From contig JAJEKV010000670.1 in assembly GCA_021234155.1 (NCBI GenBank), positions 57,417 through 121,416 of the forward strand: DNA of 64,000 nucleotides, read 5' to 3'. Of the stretch, positions 35,630-47,200 are shown one piece after another. The notes beneath the pieces are model-generated. The model did not search any database and was not told the origin of the DNA. It saw only the letters and a program-made list of their open reading frames with translations. The DNA is from Isoetes taiwanensis (lineage: Eukaryota; Streptophyta; Lycopodiopsida; Isoetales; Isoetaceae). How positions within the stretch are numbered: the stretch's first letter is position 1; each line of letters starts with the position of its first letter. A program made the translations under genes and the position numbers.

Positions 35630-36260
35630 TCAAATTTCAACTAGCTTAGATGCAATCGGAAGCAATTGGTTCTTGCTCTTTTGTTCAACATGCTTAATTG
35701 AAGTCAAATCTAGACTGTGTACTCTATTTACAATTCCAGCTGCAGGAAGTCTGGTACTCAGAAGTGCCTCTTCTAAAGGTATTAAAGAATTCTTGCTTTT
35801 AAGAGTTTGATTGGCACCATGTTTTAATAAAACCTCAATGCACTTATGAGAATGACACAAGCATGCGAAATGTAGCGCAGATCTGCCACATTCTTCAATA
35901 GCATCAATCTAGACACAAGGAAAGTCATCTGGTGCTAAAAGTAGCTTACAACATTCTGCTGCGTTCAAAGCACATGCTAAGTGAAATTTTCGTTTTGTCA
36001 GGTAAGAAAACATATATTCCTCCTTGATTGCTTGCCTATTCTTCTTTTTCTTCGATATTTTCTTGCTAGGAGGCCTAGATTATTAAGTCCTGATTCCAAA
36101 CATTCAGCATCATCATCTTCGATAGCTTGTATGTAGGATGGCTTTAAACCTTGCTTTAACGTTGCTTCAATAGCCTTAAGATCAGATCCTGCATGAATTG
36201 GCCTAATGCGTGAATCATCTACTGCTTTTTCCTCTTCTTGCAGACACTTGAACATCGTTC
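35630..36260 (-). pseudogene. Ankyrin-repeat protein fragment
   Basis: The minus strand reads GSDLKAIEATLKQGLKPSYI, AIEDDDAECLESGLNNLGLL, a KYRRKRRIGKQ basic patch, FHLACALNAAECCKLLLAPD, IDAIEECGRSALHFACLCHS, CIEVLLKHGANQTLKSKNS and IPLEEALLS. The G-S/T-ALH.A......EVLL..GAN pattern is an ankyrin repeat. A TAG stop interrupts it just before IDAIEECG (near 35,911) and the frame appears to change near 36,000. The partner domains that would name the family are missing. It lies head to tail with the rhamnose synthase relic, so both may have been carried by one element. Confidence 0.7.
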
Positions 36261-38380
36261 TCAGGATAGATGATCAAAGCCTAGTTATGTCTGCTTTTTG
36301 CAATGTGTTATTTTCCTGTGATTAACAAAGCATTTAGCATAAGGAAAGACGATTTATCCAAAAGCGCCGAACGATATCGCCAAAGATGTTAATCGATGCG
36401 AGGCGGGGAACAAAGTTCTTAGTCAACGATTGCTCTGCAGATTGTTGTTCATAGCAGCAAGTAGAATGACACCTCTTCACGGAGATAGCCTTTGCCAATT
36501 AAACATCAACCCATTTGTTTTCATAAGCGGTAGCCCAAAACCATATGATATACAAAGGTGATGAGAAGCTTGTAGCACGAAGCGTTAAGCTACGAATGCG
36601 AAAAAACATGGAAGATGAAGGAAATATATGCCTTCTAGCGATTCTATGATTAAACATGGTCTCAACGAAAAGGGAAATATATGCTAAGATCAAAGAAAAG
36701 GAGGAGTTAATTTGGTATTTATGGCAAGATGTTTCAGTTTTGCCAGCAATCCCTAGTTTAGGAAAGACAGGTCGCAGGGAAAACTAGGGCATCTATGTAT
36801 TCTAAAATTAAGAAGTCTAAAGTATAGTACGAAGAAAGATCAAAGCACAACACGTAAAGTTTTGAAGCCCTGCCACAAATATAGATGCTAATGCCAACTA
36901 TATGAAAGATCAAGTTTCCTACCTATTCCTCTTTTAGCTTCAGTTTTGCAGGTTTTCCAACAACAAAATAGAAATAGAATCAAAGAAATAGAAGGTCAGA
37001 ACATACCAGGTACGAACCAAAATGAAAGAAGTTTCCGAGCTTTTGACTAATCCAATCCAAGGATGACCAGACAACAAAACAGCTAATTGACATGGAAGAA
37101 ATTTCACCCTTGCAAAATAACTTGCAAAGATTCGTTCTTTACCTCCATCAGCTACTTCGTAACGTCCAGGATTTACATGTAAGAATAACTAGATACCACA
37201 AGAACCTAGGTTCAGTTGGTTTTGCAGGAGACAAGCATCCACAGCCCTGCACGATCTTCATTTGGCAAAATCGGTGGGCATATCTGTCTCTGGCCGGCAC
37301 AATATCGTCGCCTGGTTGCAGTGCCAGATCTGTTTGTGGGCAGATCTAGTAAGATCTATAAAACCATCAGCCAACTTTGATGGTATTCACGATCGTGAAA
37401 GCGTTTAACAGAATATGTAGAAAGTCCTGCCTCGCTAAAGATGGTTGTAGAAAGAAGCAGATGCATGCGGACATCCAACTGTGCTTAATGATTCATGTTT
37501 TATGATCCATGCAATGATCCCATATATGCTCATAATTTAACTACCATATAATGGATTGAGCTATGCAAGAAAATCAATCACTTTCATACTTACAATTCAC
37601 GTTCATAAACAAGAGTCTCCATGAGAGTTGGAAAGGTTTTGCTCATTTCTTGAATGAGCGCTGTAATCATATCCATATCGAACACCTTTGCATCTGTTAC
37701 AAGTACGTGGCCTTTGTAGAAAATATAAGATAATGCACATCAAAGATGACACAAATGAAAACCTAACCTCCAAAAATATATCTTCACAGGTTTTGGAATC
37801 CGAAGTAACGGCGATGGTAGAGGATGTCCATGAAAGGCATCCTAGAATCGGGACGTTGGCAACGCCAAACAGAAATTTTCTAAGGCCGCCTCCCTCGAAA
37901 AAAACGAAAAAGAAAAGACCAAAAGAAGGGTCAAAATCTCTCTGCCGGACGAAGGCCGGAGCACGATTGCAAGCATCTTGGGGCGGGACGTTTCCAACCG
38001 GCATCGACTTCTTTATTTTTTTCACCCTCGATTTCTTTAGATCAAAATCCAACGGCATGTTGCGTGTCCATGTCAAATTTTTAGACACGTGGATAGGCTA
38101 GGCTTCGAGATAATGCGCCACTCGAGGTTAGGCTGTTGCGCTAAAAATAAAAATAAAAATAAAAAAAATTTATGATGGAAATTTGTATGTTCTTAGAGAA
38201 GAGAATAATTATTGTGGGGCATTGTATGTTAACGATTGCAATATGTAACAAAATAACAGGGGGTTCCAGGGGAATTTGATATGGATGTAAAAATAACAAT
38301 TCCTGAAACCATAGGCTATATATCCCTAAAACAATCGAATAAGTTGTTATAAAAAAAAGTAGATTCAAGATAAAAAAAAA
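36261..38380. other. Intergenic with unrecognised open frames
   Basis: Two overlapping frames (37,603-38,088 minus, 161 residues; 37,688-38,101 plus, 137 residues) occupy a locally GC-richer stretch. The minus frame begins MSKNLTWTRNMPLDF and has a basic patch KKSRVKKIKK, but matches no family I know, and the plus frame is its mirror. Either may be chance. The rest shows nothing. Confidence 0.35.
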
Positions 38381-38383
38381 TCG

Positions 38384-38460
38384 CATTAGCTCATTGGGTA
38401 TATTGGTTAAAGTAGCTTTAGTTAGAATATTCAATTATTTTGGTAGAGGTTCGAGCTCCC
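38384..38460 (+). ncRNA. tRNA-like pol III promoter (SINE head candidate)
   Basis: TAGCTCATTGG fits the A-box and GAGGTTCGAGCTCCC fits the B-box/T-arm, about 55 bases apart. No complete cloverleaf with paired acceptor ends was found, so it is a tRNA-derived relic or SINE head rather than a working tRNA. About 60 bp later, AAAATCTTAGGCRAAGTC-type text is repeated. Confidence 0.45.
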
Positions 38461-38704
38461 GTATTTCATATTCTAAAATCTTAGGCAAAGTCATATAAAG
38501 GTTCGATATTCCCTCAAAATCTTAGGCGAAGTCGTATTTCATATTTCAAAATCATAGGTGCCTCCAACCATAAATGACTATAAGTGAAACGAGAGGTGCC
38601 CAGGGGCCTCAACATACGATTTGGGCCGTAGGATCGACGAATCTGACGACCGTGATAGTCCAGGGTGCACCTCGTTTAGAATATGTAGCAATAATGCAAG
38701 CTTT

Positions 38705-39650
38705 ATGGACTTTTGCAAAGGAATTCTTAAAAGAAGATTCCAGATGATTGATCTTGGCATGTTAAAGCATTTTCTTGGGATTGAAATTTAAAGAGACAGA
38801 GCTGCAAAAGTGTTGAGGCTAACTCAAAGTAAAAGCATAAAAAATGTTATTGATAGATTTGGAATGGCAAACGCAAAAGTTGTAAGCACCTCACTTGTAG
38901 CCGGGCAGAAACTATCTATTGCACAAAGTCCGCAAACCGATCAAGAAAGAGTAGAAATGGAAGATATGCCATATAGAGAGCTCGTTGGTTGCCTATTGTA
39001 TGTTGCCTAACAATACAAAGCCAGATATTGCATTTGCTTTAAATCTGCTAAGCAGATTCAATCATAATCCCAGAAGAACACACTGGCTTGCTACCAAATG
39101 TGTTCTCAGACATTTAAAAGGCACCATCACGATTGGCTTGACTTATACTACAAGTAAGCTTGAGTTAAATGTTTATACAGATGCAGACTGGGGTGGTGAT
39201 GTTGATTCTAGAAAATCAACATCAGGATACGTTATTCTAATTGGAAAAAATGTAATTTCATGGAGAAGCAAGAAGCATCAGCTATAGCAATGTCAACTGC
39301 GAAAGTAGAATATGCAGCTTCATCCTTAGCTTCTAAAGAGGTATTGTGGCTCAAAAGATTGTTAAGTGAGATTGGAATTACACAAAACAAGCCTATTGTG
39401 TTGTATACAGATAGTATGAGCTGCATAGCAATTGGGAAAAATCCTGTATATCATGAGAGAACAAAGCATATAGAGATGCATATCCACTTCATTAGAAATC
39501 TGGTATTGGACAATAGTCTACAGTTACAGTATATTGAAACTTCACTGCAAACTAGAGATATTTTCACAAAAGCTTTACCTGTTAGAAAGTTTGAACAATT
39601 CAGACAAAATTTGGGTATTTCGGCTCTAGAAGAATGTCGTGAAGGGGAAG
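38705..39650 (+). pseudogene. Copia RT C-terminus and RNase H, broken
   Basis: Reads MIDLGMLKHFLGIEI, stop, VLRLTQSKSIKNVIDRFGM, MPYRELVGCLLYVA, frameshift, KPDIAFALNLLSRFNHNPRR, HWLATKCVLRHLKGTITIGL, YTDADWGGDVDSRKSTSGY, frameshift near 39,283, AIAMSTAKVEYAASSLASKE, KPIVLYTDSMSCIAIGKNP, YHERTKHIEMHIHFIRN and TRDIFTKALP. These are the standard copia RNase H motifs in order. A TAA stop at about 38,789 and two frameshifts disable it. Confidence 0.9.
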
Positions 39651-40020
39651 TGTTGAGATAATTTAAGTCATGACATATAAGGTTAGGGCATTTCATATAT
39701 GGTTCAAATGCAATATGGACGGGTCGCATAGTGCCAGGTGAAACTCAACAAGGGATCAGGACAATCTACGGCCAAGATCTAGAGAGCAATTAGAGTCGGT
39801 GCAGCCATAGAACATAACAAGAAATTGAATCGACAACTTGGGGAGAGGGGTTCTAGAAATCGGCAGCCAGGAAAGGGGTTATTTACGCTGAATGATGGTT
39901 TATTGGTGAAGGTCACATATTGCTCATCCTATGTTGTATCTTTATTTAAATCATAAAAAGTTATCAGATAGCTCGTGTCTTCAAGAAGAACCTTGAAGCC
40001 TTCAATATATCTATACAACA
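39651..40020 (+). repeat. Copia 3' LTR
   Basis: 370 bp bounded by TGTTG and CAACA just after the polypurine tract. Its interior has a TTTATTTAAATCATAAAAAG AT-rich stretch at about 39,941-39,960 that could serve as promoter or polyadenylation region. Confidence 0.8.
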
Positions 40021-40122
40021 ATAATGGCTGTGTGATAAGGTAATGATTTTTTCAATGACAAACCACTATAAATTGCACAATCTCTTAAAGCTAAAACATT
40101 TATACTTTACAAGAAATTTATC

Positions 40123-40142
40123 GCGGCGGCCAAGGCCACCGC
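40123..40142. repeat. Palindrome GCGGCGGCCAAGGCCACCGC
   Basis: Second copy of the hairpin at 13,773, sharing the flanks AATTTATYGC and GCGAACATTTCT. In this copy the fifth stem position is C opposite A, where the other copy has T opposite G; both can derive from one C-G pair. It lies about 100 bp beyond the copia LTR. Confidence 0.6.
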
Positions 40143-40489
40143 GAACATTTCTCTTTGTCGTCAGTTCAGAACCCAAGTACTATAAACATACCTTTGCCAC
40201 GACAAATAGTTTGGGAAAAGTATTTCAAGATGATTTTTTTCAACAACCCATCCATTAGTTAGTCAACTATTTCAGCATTTCACTTTTCAATGTCGGAGAT
40301 GTTGATGTTCAATTGTCGAAGCATATAAATATCCCTTAAGCATATAGCTTGTGATTGCATAGAGAACATGTATGAGGGGTTACATTTTTTAGAAGTAAAC
40401 TCGAAAAATTATGTTTCGTGTTATTAAGTTTCTAGTAGAGTGTGATTGTATTGTTATTTTCATGGGCTAGCTAATTATTAATTATGTTT

Positions 40490-41620
40490 GTTTGTTCAGA
40501 TCAAACGTATGGCCCGGGAGACCCGTAAGGAGAAGAATTTCATTCGGCTGCCTGAGCCAGTCCCATCCCGGCCCTATGACCCCACGATTGCGCCCTACCT
40601 TCGGACAGCCCCATCATTTGGGCCCCAGGCCCTCTTCTCCGCACCACCATCCGGTCCCGATGCCTCTTTAGCTGCGACTTTGGACATCCTTGATGCTCAA
40701 CTCCAAAGGTTTTGCTTGCCTAGGGGGTACTTGATGGGATCCACACGGTCCGTGCCACCGCCCACTCTCACCGAGACGCGATGCCTTGATTGCCACCGGG
40801 CAGGCCGGGTCCAAGCATTAGAATTGCCGCTACGGTGCATGGGGGGGCAGCCAGAGCCTGTTCAGTGGTCACTGTGGCCTTCCATGGGCCTCCCATGCAC
40901 AAAGATGTGGACCGGCCTATGATCACGGCAGTCTCCATCCATGCTCTTCCCCTCCTCCTGCAGGATTGTCGCCCCTGTCCGTGTGCTACCAGGTCCCACA
41001 TTTCCCCAGATCCGGAGTGCGGGCCCTGGCTCACTCCACCGCCCTTTCTATGCATTGTGGGCCTTGCGAGAGGCCGTTGATTTGACTTACGAGCAGCGAC
41101 CCTTTTTTGCTTTCGGGGAGATGCACATCCATGCCCGTGACATCCTTTCACATACCGGTGGAGCTGACATGTCCCGACCGGGCTTCGCCATCTCTTTGGT
41201 TTGCTTTCAAAATGCTCTTTCCAGGGCGACGATCTTTGCGACATGGCAATCATTTGAAGGGGACCACCTTTCCGGGTAGAAGATTTGACTCGGTGCACTT
41301 CTAGCAGACGGAAGAGGAATTGTGCCGGGTCAAGTGAGGCTTCTGCCGCAGAACGAAATGGGGGTATAGGCTACGAGCTATCATTAAGGATCAATGGCCT
41401 AACCGATCCCTGGCAGTCTTGGTCTAGCCCCGGGTTTTGAGTGATAACAGGGCTTTGTCCCCATGTTTTGTTGTAGCAGGCTTCGTCCCCCATGTTTTGA
41501 TTGAGTTTTTGCTTGGGCTTCGCCCGGGGCTTCCCCCCCCCTTTGTTTGTTCTCGTCCCATAGCCCGATTGGGCTCCGTGGACGATTAAAAGTCTCTTTC
41601 TTCCTTCCTTCCTTCCTTCC
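40490..41620 (+). mobile_element. LINE C, 5'-truncated, with (TTCC)n tail
   Basis: A GC-rich plus-strand segment ends CCCATAGCCCGATTGGGCTC CGTGGACGATTAAAA (41,557-41,591) followed by a TTCC repeat (41,599-41,620). AGCCC-GATT-GGGCT is a perfect 5-bp hairpin. A 144-residue plus frame (from 40,488; MARETRKEKNFIRLPEPVP) and a frame with ALREAVDLTYEQRPFFAFGE (41,070-41,130) are probably degraded LINE coding sequence, but no RT motif was recognised. The 5' edge is approximate. Confidence 0.6.
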
Positions 41621-41914
41621 TAAGTAAGGTATGCTTCTGCAAAAAAAGGGAATCTTGGTGTATGGTGCATGTCAATGAAAGAAAATTGAATAATATATAA
41701 GAGGGAAAAACTGAAGAAAATATAATATACTTTGGAGTGTTCTAACATTTGGATTTGCCATGGAATATTTATGGTGGCACATGGCATTCTAGGATAGGCA
41801 TCTAGTTGCTAAGGTGGCCTTGGGAACTAATAATTGGGTAACCAATTATAAAGGGCAAGGCATTCCTTAACGCTCACACTATCTCCCCCCGATTAGGGTT
41901 ATTAAATAAATCAT

Positions 41915-42005
41915 TGGAAACCCTTCCGGGTTTTAATATGGAAACCCTTCCGAGTTTCCATGAAATCCGGAAGGGTTTCCATATTAAAACCCGGAAGGGT
42001 TTCCA
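41915..42005. repeat. Perfect 38-bp inverted repeat, 15-bp spacer
   Basis: 41,915-41,952 (starting TGGAAACCCTTCCGGGTTTT) is the exact reverse complement of 41,968-42,005. Each arm itself contains the 12-mer GGAAACCCTTCC twice. The structure would form a strong hairpin. Confidence 0.95.
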
Positions 42006-42060
42006 CTAAAAGTAGATTTTTTTGGGTGGACCGTCAATTAATGACTAGAATTAAATTTGC

Positions 42061-42333
42061 ATGGCTATTTTTGAAAAGGTTTTAGGATTTTTTCTTTTTG
42101 GTCTCTTCTCCGGCGATTTTCCTTCTGAAATTGGCGATTCAAGAATCAGAGAATCAAGGAAGCGTTTCAGTTGCAAGGATTCAAGGAAGTGTTTCAATTC
42201 CGATTCAAAGAAGTGTTTCCCTGGCGATTCAGGCAATTTAGTAGCATCAATCCACACGGTTTCTGAAGTTCAGCTTGAAAAGGTAAGAAATTTTCTACCT
42301 ACTACTTCCGATTCAATCAGAAAAGTCTTCTGA
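42061..42333 (+). other. Repeat-bearing frame inside foldback element
   Basis: A 90-residue plus frame contains the imperfect repeat SRKRFSCKD / SRKCFNSDS / KKCFPGDSG, from a DNA unit of about 27 bp (GATTCAAGGAAGTGTTTCA-like). No family is recognised and it may be noncoding. Confidence 0.3.
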
Positions 42334-42882
42334 TCTTCCTTGATGATTCCAAATAGCATGTTGAATCCATACTAATCGGTTATATATGCTTGCAGGCAGT
42401 GCCGCTGTTATTTTGTCTTTGCAGAAAGACATGGTATGACCTTCTACCTTTAGCTCGTTGTTTGTCTTTCTGATTTTGGTCTTCAAATATATTTCGGATA
42501 GATATATTGAGACTACTATAGCTGAAATTCGCTCACACAATCTCCCCCCTGACTTGGATTCCGCCCCTGTTGGCTTTAATCCTAATTCGGGTGCTAGATT
42601 TTTGAGTAAAAGCGCATAATCTGGCGAGAACCTTGTTCCTTTTCTTCTGCTTGGTTCTAATTCCTCCGCGATGCGCTTCCGATAAGCGTGGCGAGAGTTT
42701 TTAAAGCCCAAAGGGCAAATCATATCTATGTTCCTTTCCTTTTGCTTTTCTTGGCACCATTTCCGGATGTCGATTTTATCGAAGTCGAGCGATGAAAAAC
42801 TTAGGGGATTAGCCCGGAATTTTAAGCGCCGGCATTTGAATAGCGGAATTTTTGTATTGGGTATTGAAGCATAGATGAACAA
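42313..42882 (-). CDS. Unrecognised 189-residue protein
   Basis: An open minus-strand frame from MFIYASIPNTKIPLFKCRRL to NHQGRSEDFSD, the longest plausible unassigned frame in the AT-rich part of the window. It is Lys/Arg-rich in the first half (EKQKERNIDM, RHAYRKRIAEELEPSRRK), contains SPDYALLLKNLAPELGLKP, and ends in an amphipathic stretch. It has no signal peptide, obvious membrane segment or metal-binding cluster. It lies just inside the left arm of the foldback candidate, so it may be element-encoded or a captured exon. A related-looking but broken reading (KEKNVDSIYVRDNQQADAIY) continues upstream on the same strand near 43,100, which suggests a longer original gene. Confidence 0.35.
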   Translation of the reverse strand: MFIYASIPNTKIPLFKCRRLKFRANPLSFSSLDFDKIDIRKWCQEKQKERNIDMICPLGFKNSRHAYRKRIAEELEPSRRKGTRFSPDYALLLKNLAPELGLKPTGAESKSGGRLCERISAIVVSIYLSEIYLKTKIRKTNNELKVEGHTMSFCKDKITAALPASIYNRLVWIQHAIWNHQGRSEDFSD

Positions 42883-44100
42883 ATCCGGCTATGCGAGCTT
42901 TCTTCAATGCCATTAGAAAAGAGTCACGAGGTGCAATATCTTGATTTTAATTACTAAAACATAATTTTACTTCTCTGATTGTTCCCTGGACATTTTGCAT
43001 TGGGTAAGATTCGGTTCCGCTATGACCTTGGCATCAACTTTACAAATTCACGGTACTTATCGAAATCCAAGCCTTATAGATAGCATCTGCTTGTTGGTTG
43101 TCCCTCACATAAATCGAGTCAACATTCTTTTCTTTCGAGCCCCAACTGTGCGGAGAGGTCCGGGGCCTTGAAGTGGCAAAAAAGAATGCTTGAAGCTTCG
43201 ATTCTTTATTTTGTAATTAAAGGTGAGTCACAATTTTTTTTTTTGAGAAAGTACAACAAATAACCTAGAATCGGATGTTTGTGGATGTTTCCACTGTTAC
43301 TCAGGATGCTAAATTTGTTGAGCTTGGAGCGGTACCCTTTGCAATATCTAAAGGCGGCTTTTTAGCTTTTTGCGAGCCGTGTTTTCTCTGACTTGGAGCA
43401 CAATATAAGGTTAGAAAAAATTATCCATCTTGTTCATTATAGCATACAAATCATTAGCACATACAATTAGCATGTAAATAATTGCATCTATTTCTTTGAA
43501 GAATGGCTTAATTCTAGTGAAATTTTTTTGAATCCTTTTCATCTTGAATGCTTGAAGGTGGAGCGCATTTACCAATTGGGCAGATCATGAATCCTCTTCG
43601 ACATTCTTATTTCCTTATGATAAATATTAGAAACGCTTGGGTTTTAACCCAATCCAGAACTCCAAATGTATTGTGTTCAAATTTATAAATAAAAGCACTC
43701 AAAGTGCAATTTTATCCTATCATTGCATCTCTGCTTCTTCTTTTTGCTTATGTAAATGGTGCATTGGCAATAAGAAAAGCCTAAGAAATTCTCTAGCAAA
43801 GTAAAAAGGGTTCTCTATATCCACCCAAATGGATTCTACCTTGATGATTGTAGTGTATAGTTATAAGTCAAAGCGTGAACTAATGAATTCAATTCTCCTG
43901 GACGCTCTTCTTTATTGCTTGTCATTGATTGCTCAAAAATCGCTGTGTTTTTTGTTAGTAATTTTTGTACATGTTTCTAGTAGATTACATGCTTATGCTT
44001 CTTTTGTAATGTTTTAAAATAGATATGGAGGGCGGTGCGGGCCAGGATGCAGTGGGTGCAGCGGCCCCCATTTTACTACAATGACGATTAGGGCGTTTGC
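42883..44100. other. AT-rich interior, no gene recognised
   Basis: Apart from the broken minus-strand peptide near 43,100, no coding or structural signal was seen. Confidence 0.4.
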
Positions 44101-44109
44101 TTGCCCGAT

Positions 44110-44232
44110 GGGTTAGTCTCTAGTATTAAGCGTAGGTTTCTATTGTTCAGTTTCTATTGTCTAGTGTATCTAGTCATGGACGGGTTAGTCTCTAGTATAA
44201 GCGTAGGTTTCTATTGTTCAGTTTCTATTGTA
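44110..44232 (+). repeat. Tandem duplication of about 73 bp
   Basis: GGGTTAGTCTCTAGTATTAA, then GCGTAGGTTTCTATTGTTCA and GTTTCTATTGT, occurs at 44,110 and again at 44,182 with one base difference. Confidence 0.85.
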
Positions 44233-47200
44233 TCCGCCGCCGAGTTGTGTAAACTTAGAATTTAGAATTATGTAGGGACGAGCTCCATGGGTATTGGAGA
44301 ATACTGCCGACTATTGATCACCATCCATCCGGGGCTCCCTACAAGGTCCCGGGATAGATGGTTTTGTGAGCACGAGGGTTGCACACATACTCCTGAGACC
44401 GGGTGGCTGGGGTCCAGGTATGGATGCCGCCAAGAAGCACCATGAGAGGCATGGGGGGGGGAGGTACATGGGTGGCTCGCCACGCGGTGCACGTAGAGGC
44501 CCGAGGGACTTAAGAGGATGAGGCGCACGCGAGAGAGAGGGGAGGACCGCCGTGGTCGTGACAGCATGTGCCGAGGCGTAGTATCTAATATCCCAACAGA
44601 GAACCGCCATAGCCCAGAGTCCGCTGCATGGGTAGTGGCAGAGTGGGAGGCCATTGAGAGTGACATTCTCGCATGAGGAGTTAGGCGCAGATACCCACAG
44701 GAGGACCACGTTGGATGGCAGACAGAGTGCGTGCACTCACCAGGGTGCGCTGATGAGGGTTTACAGGTCCGACTGACGCATTGACGATTGGGTTGGGTGG
44801 AGGCAAGGGTGTTGTCGAGGAGGAGAGAGACCTCCTATTGAGGATGATGAGTACTGATCCAGGTAGAGGAGAGGAGGAGAATGTCGCGAAGGTGGCCGAG
44901 GTGCGTGGATTAGCGGCCATCAGTAGACTTGGATGTTCCCCGGTTAGGAGTACCTGGTTCTAGTAGCTCTTTTTGCTCACATGAGCACGCCATTCAGGCT
45001 ATCCACATCTTGCTTATGTGGACCTCAGCCTTTGGGAGGATACCTATCCATGATGCAGACGTGCCCTAGCATCGACCACTCAGCCCTCGTGCCTCTTTCT
45101 CCCACCACCCGTTCTCTTTCCCCATGCTCCTAGTTTCTCCTTATGCGGCCGGCCTTGTCACGCCACTCCCATATGCACCACCATCATTCCCATCCCTTAG
45201 GTCTCGGCCCATTTTTTCCCCGCTTGTCTTCCAGCCCCTCGTTTTCCCAGGTAGCACCCGTGCCACCACCCCCCTTCCGCATTGCCATGTGGACCACCCC
45301 TCTTCCCGCCGTGCCACCACCATCTGCTAGCACCTTGCCCGCGCCACCACCACCTCCTCACCGCATGATTCCTCCTCTTCCCCCCACGTACTTCACTTCC
45401 TCCCCTTCCTTCCACAGTCCCGTCACTGCCCGATACACCACCCTAGCACAGCCTCGGACATCACTTTCCTTGGTGACATTGGTGGGTGTTGGCCAGTGCA
45501 TGCGGTTTATGGCGGCCCGTGGGCTTCTCCATGAGCCATCATGTCTTAGAGTGAGCTCCACTCGGTGGACCGCCGTGAGTGCTTCCTACTATACAGTGCC
45601 CTCCATGCCTGAGCACCATTGAGCTCATTTATAGGTCTGGGGCCGAGCTTTCCCGCGGGCAGCATAGAGAGCGGGGATAGGCTGCGAGAGACCCAGGTGA
45701 GGGTCCCACACGCCCTTTCGCAGTAGATGTCTGGGGATGGACATGAGGGCTTAATGATGGCGGAGGGCAAGAGGTAGAGGCAAAGTGCAGGGAGAGGCGA
45801 GGTAGAGGTAGAGGCCACCAGGTAGAGGCAGAGGTAGAGTAGAGTGTAGGCCACCGGGCGCAGGGAGGGGCAGAGGTAGGCCTGGTCGGGATGTAGAGGC
45901 AGAGGTCGAGGTGTCTGTGAGACAAAGGGCGTGGACCCCATTAGTGTGGAGGGTCACATGGGGAGACATGGGCTTGTCACGCTTATGCCCCACTCCACGC
46001 GGGATTGGGCAGATCGGGTCATGAGGCATGGACATTTGATAGACCGCTAAACGATCATGGCATTATGTACCGTGAATGTGCCTTGGGACTTTCTATCTAG
46101 CACGTGTGTCTTTGTCCCTTTGAGAGGATGGGCTTAGAGAGGGGCTTCGAAGACGGCCCCCCATCTAGTTGAGGCTAGACATCGGCTTTAGGCCTCACCT
46201 TGGTTCCGAGGATTAGGGGAGATTGCCACAAGCATAATGAAAGTGGCAGGCACATGGTTTTTGTACCATGTTTGCAGAGAGGCCAGTAGGAGGGGACAGT
46301 GTTCGTGATCTTGTCGCAGCCTTTGCCCACAAGGTTCTATTGGCTGACGAGTGAGTTCCTAGACGCTAAAGATACCGGTGGTTGGTGGGGAGATTGGCAC
46401 ATGAGGTTCTACATCATGTAAGTGCGTCATGTCTTTGTGTGCGCTTGATTTTTCTCTCGACACATGCTTTGCATACATGCGGGGACTATTAGACACTTGT
46501 TGTCCGAGGATCGTGGGCTGTGTTGTTTGTGGACCCCACGTTCTACCTTGAGGCATACCCCTTTCGGTGGTGGATCCGCCACCATGACGAGGTGTGCCAT
46601 CCTTGGATCCTTTATTCCGCGGATACATATGGTCCAACGGTGGATTGGAGCGGACTACAGTAGTGTTTTGGCCCGTCGTGCATGGATGAGTGTTAGTGGA
46701 ATGTTATGCCTTATTCTATGCATGTTTATATGTTTAGGGTAACATCTCTTTGTATCATGATAGTTCCCATTGGTGGTTTATGCGTCCTCGCTTCGAGACC
46801 TTGGCGATTACTCCACCCTTTGGGGACATCGGGATATGCAAACATCACGGTTGTGTTTTGATTCTCGTATGTGGAGAAATGTGGTGGCGTTGTACCATTG
46901 TCCGGTGAGCAGTCTATAAATTGCTTGTAGAATGGTGGAATGGATGTTTGCTAATGCTAGATCCATATACGGGATGTTTAGGATTTACCTCTGATTAGAG
47001 GTGCATCGAGGAGGTATGGGATGGGCTTACACCTCGTTATCCGGGGACATGGGCGTGCCTAGCCAGGTTGATGCAACCCGATTTGCGGCGTCCACGTGGC
47101 TTTGACCATGCGCTTGTTGGCAAATAGTTTCTTCATTAAGGATTACATTGATGGAGCCTCGTCTAGTGCTGCTCAGGTACATCACAATAAACCCTTGAAT

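Larger units (their letters stand above)
38705..40020 (+). mobile_element. Ty1/copia retrotransposon, 5'-truncated, with 3' LTR
   Basis: The C-terminal RT and RNase H of a copia polyprotein are followed by a purine tract AAGGGGAAG (39,642-39,650) and a 370-bp LTR. The LTR (39,651-40,020) starts TGTTGAGATA and ends CTATACAACA, giving TGTTG/CAACA terminal inversions. No 5' LTR, gag, protease or integrase is in the window, so no target-site duplication can be read. Confidence 0.9.

Noticed and set aside
37603-38101. Two overlapping frames of 161 and 137 residues
   Set aside because: They lie on opposite strands of the same DNA with no recognised family; left unassigned.
45120-46060. Pro/Ser-rich frames on both strands
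   Set aside because: Overlapping open frames on both strands of GC-rich, repetitive DNA, with no motif or splice logic.
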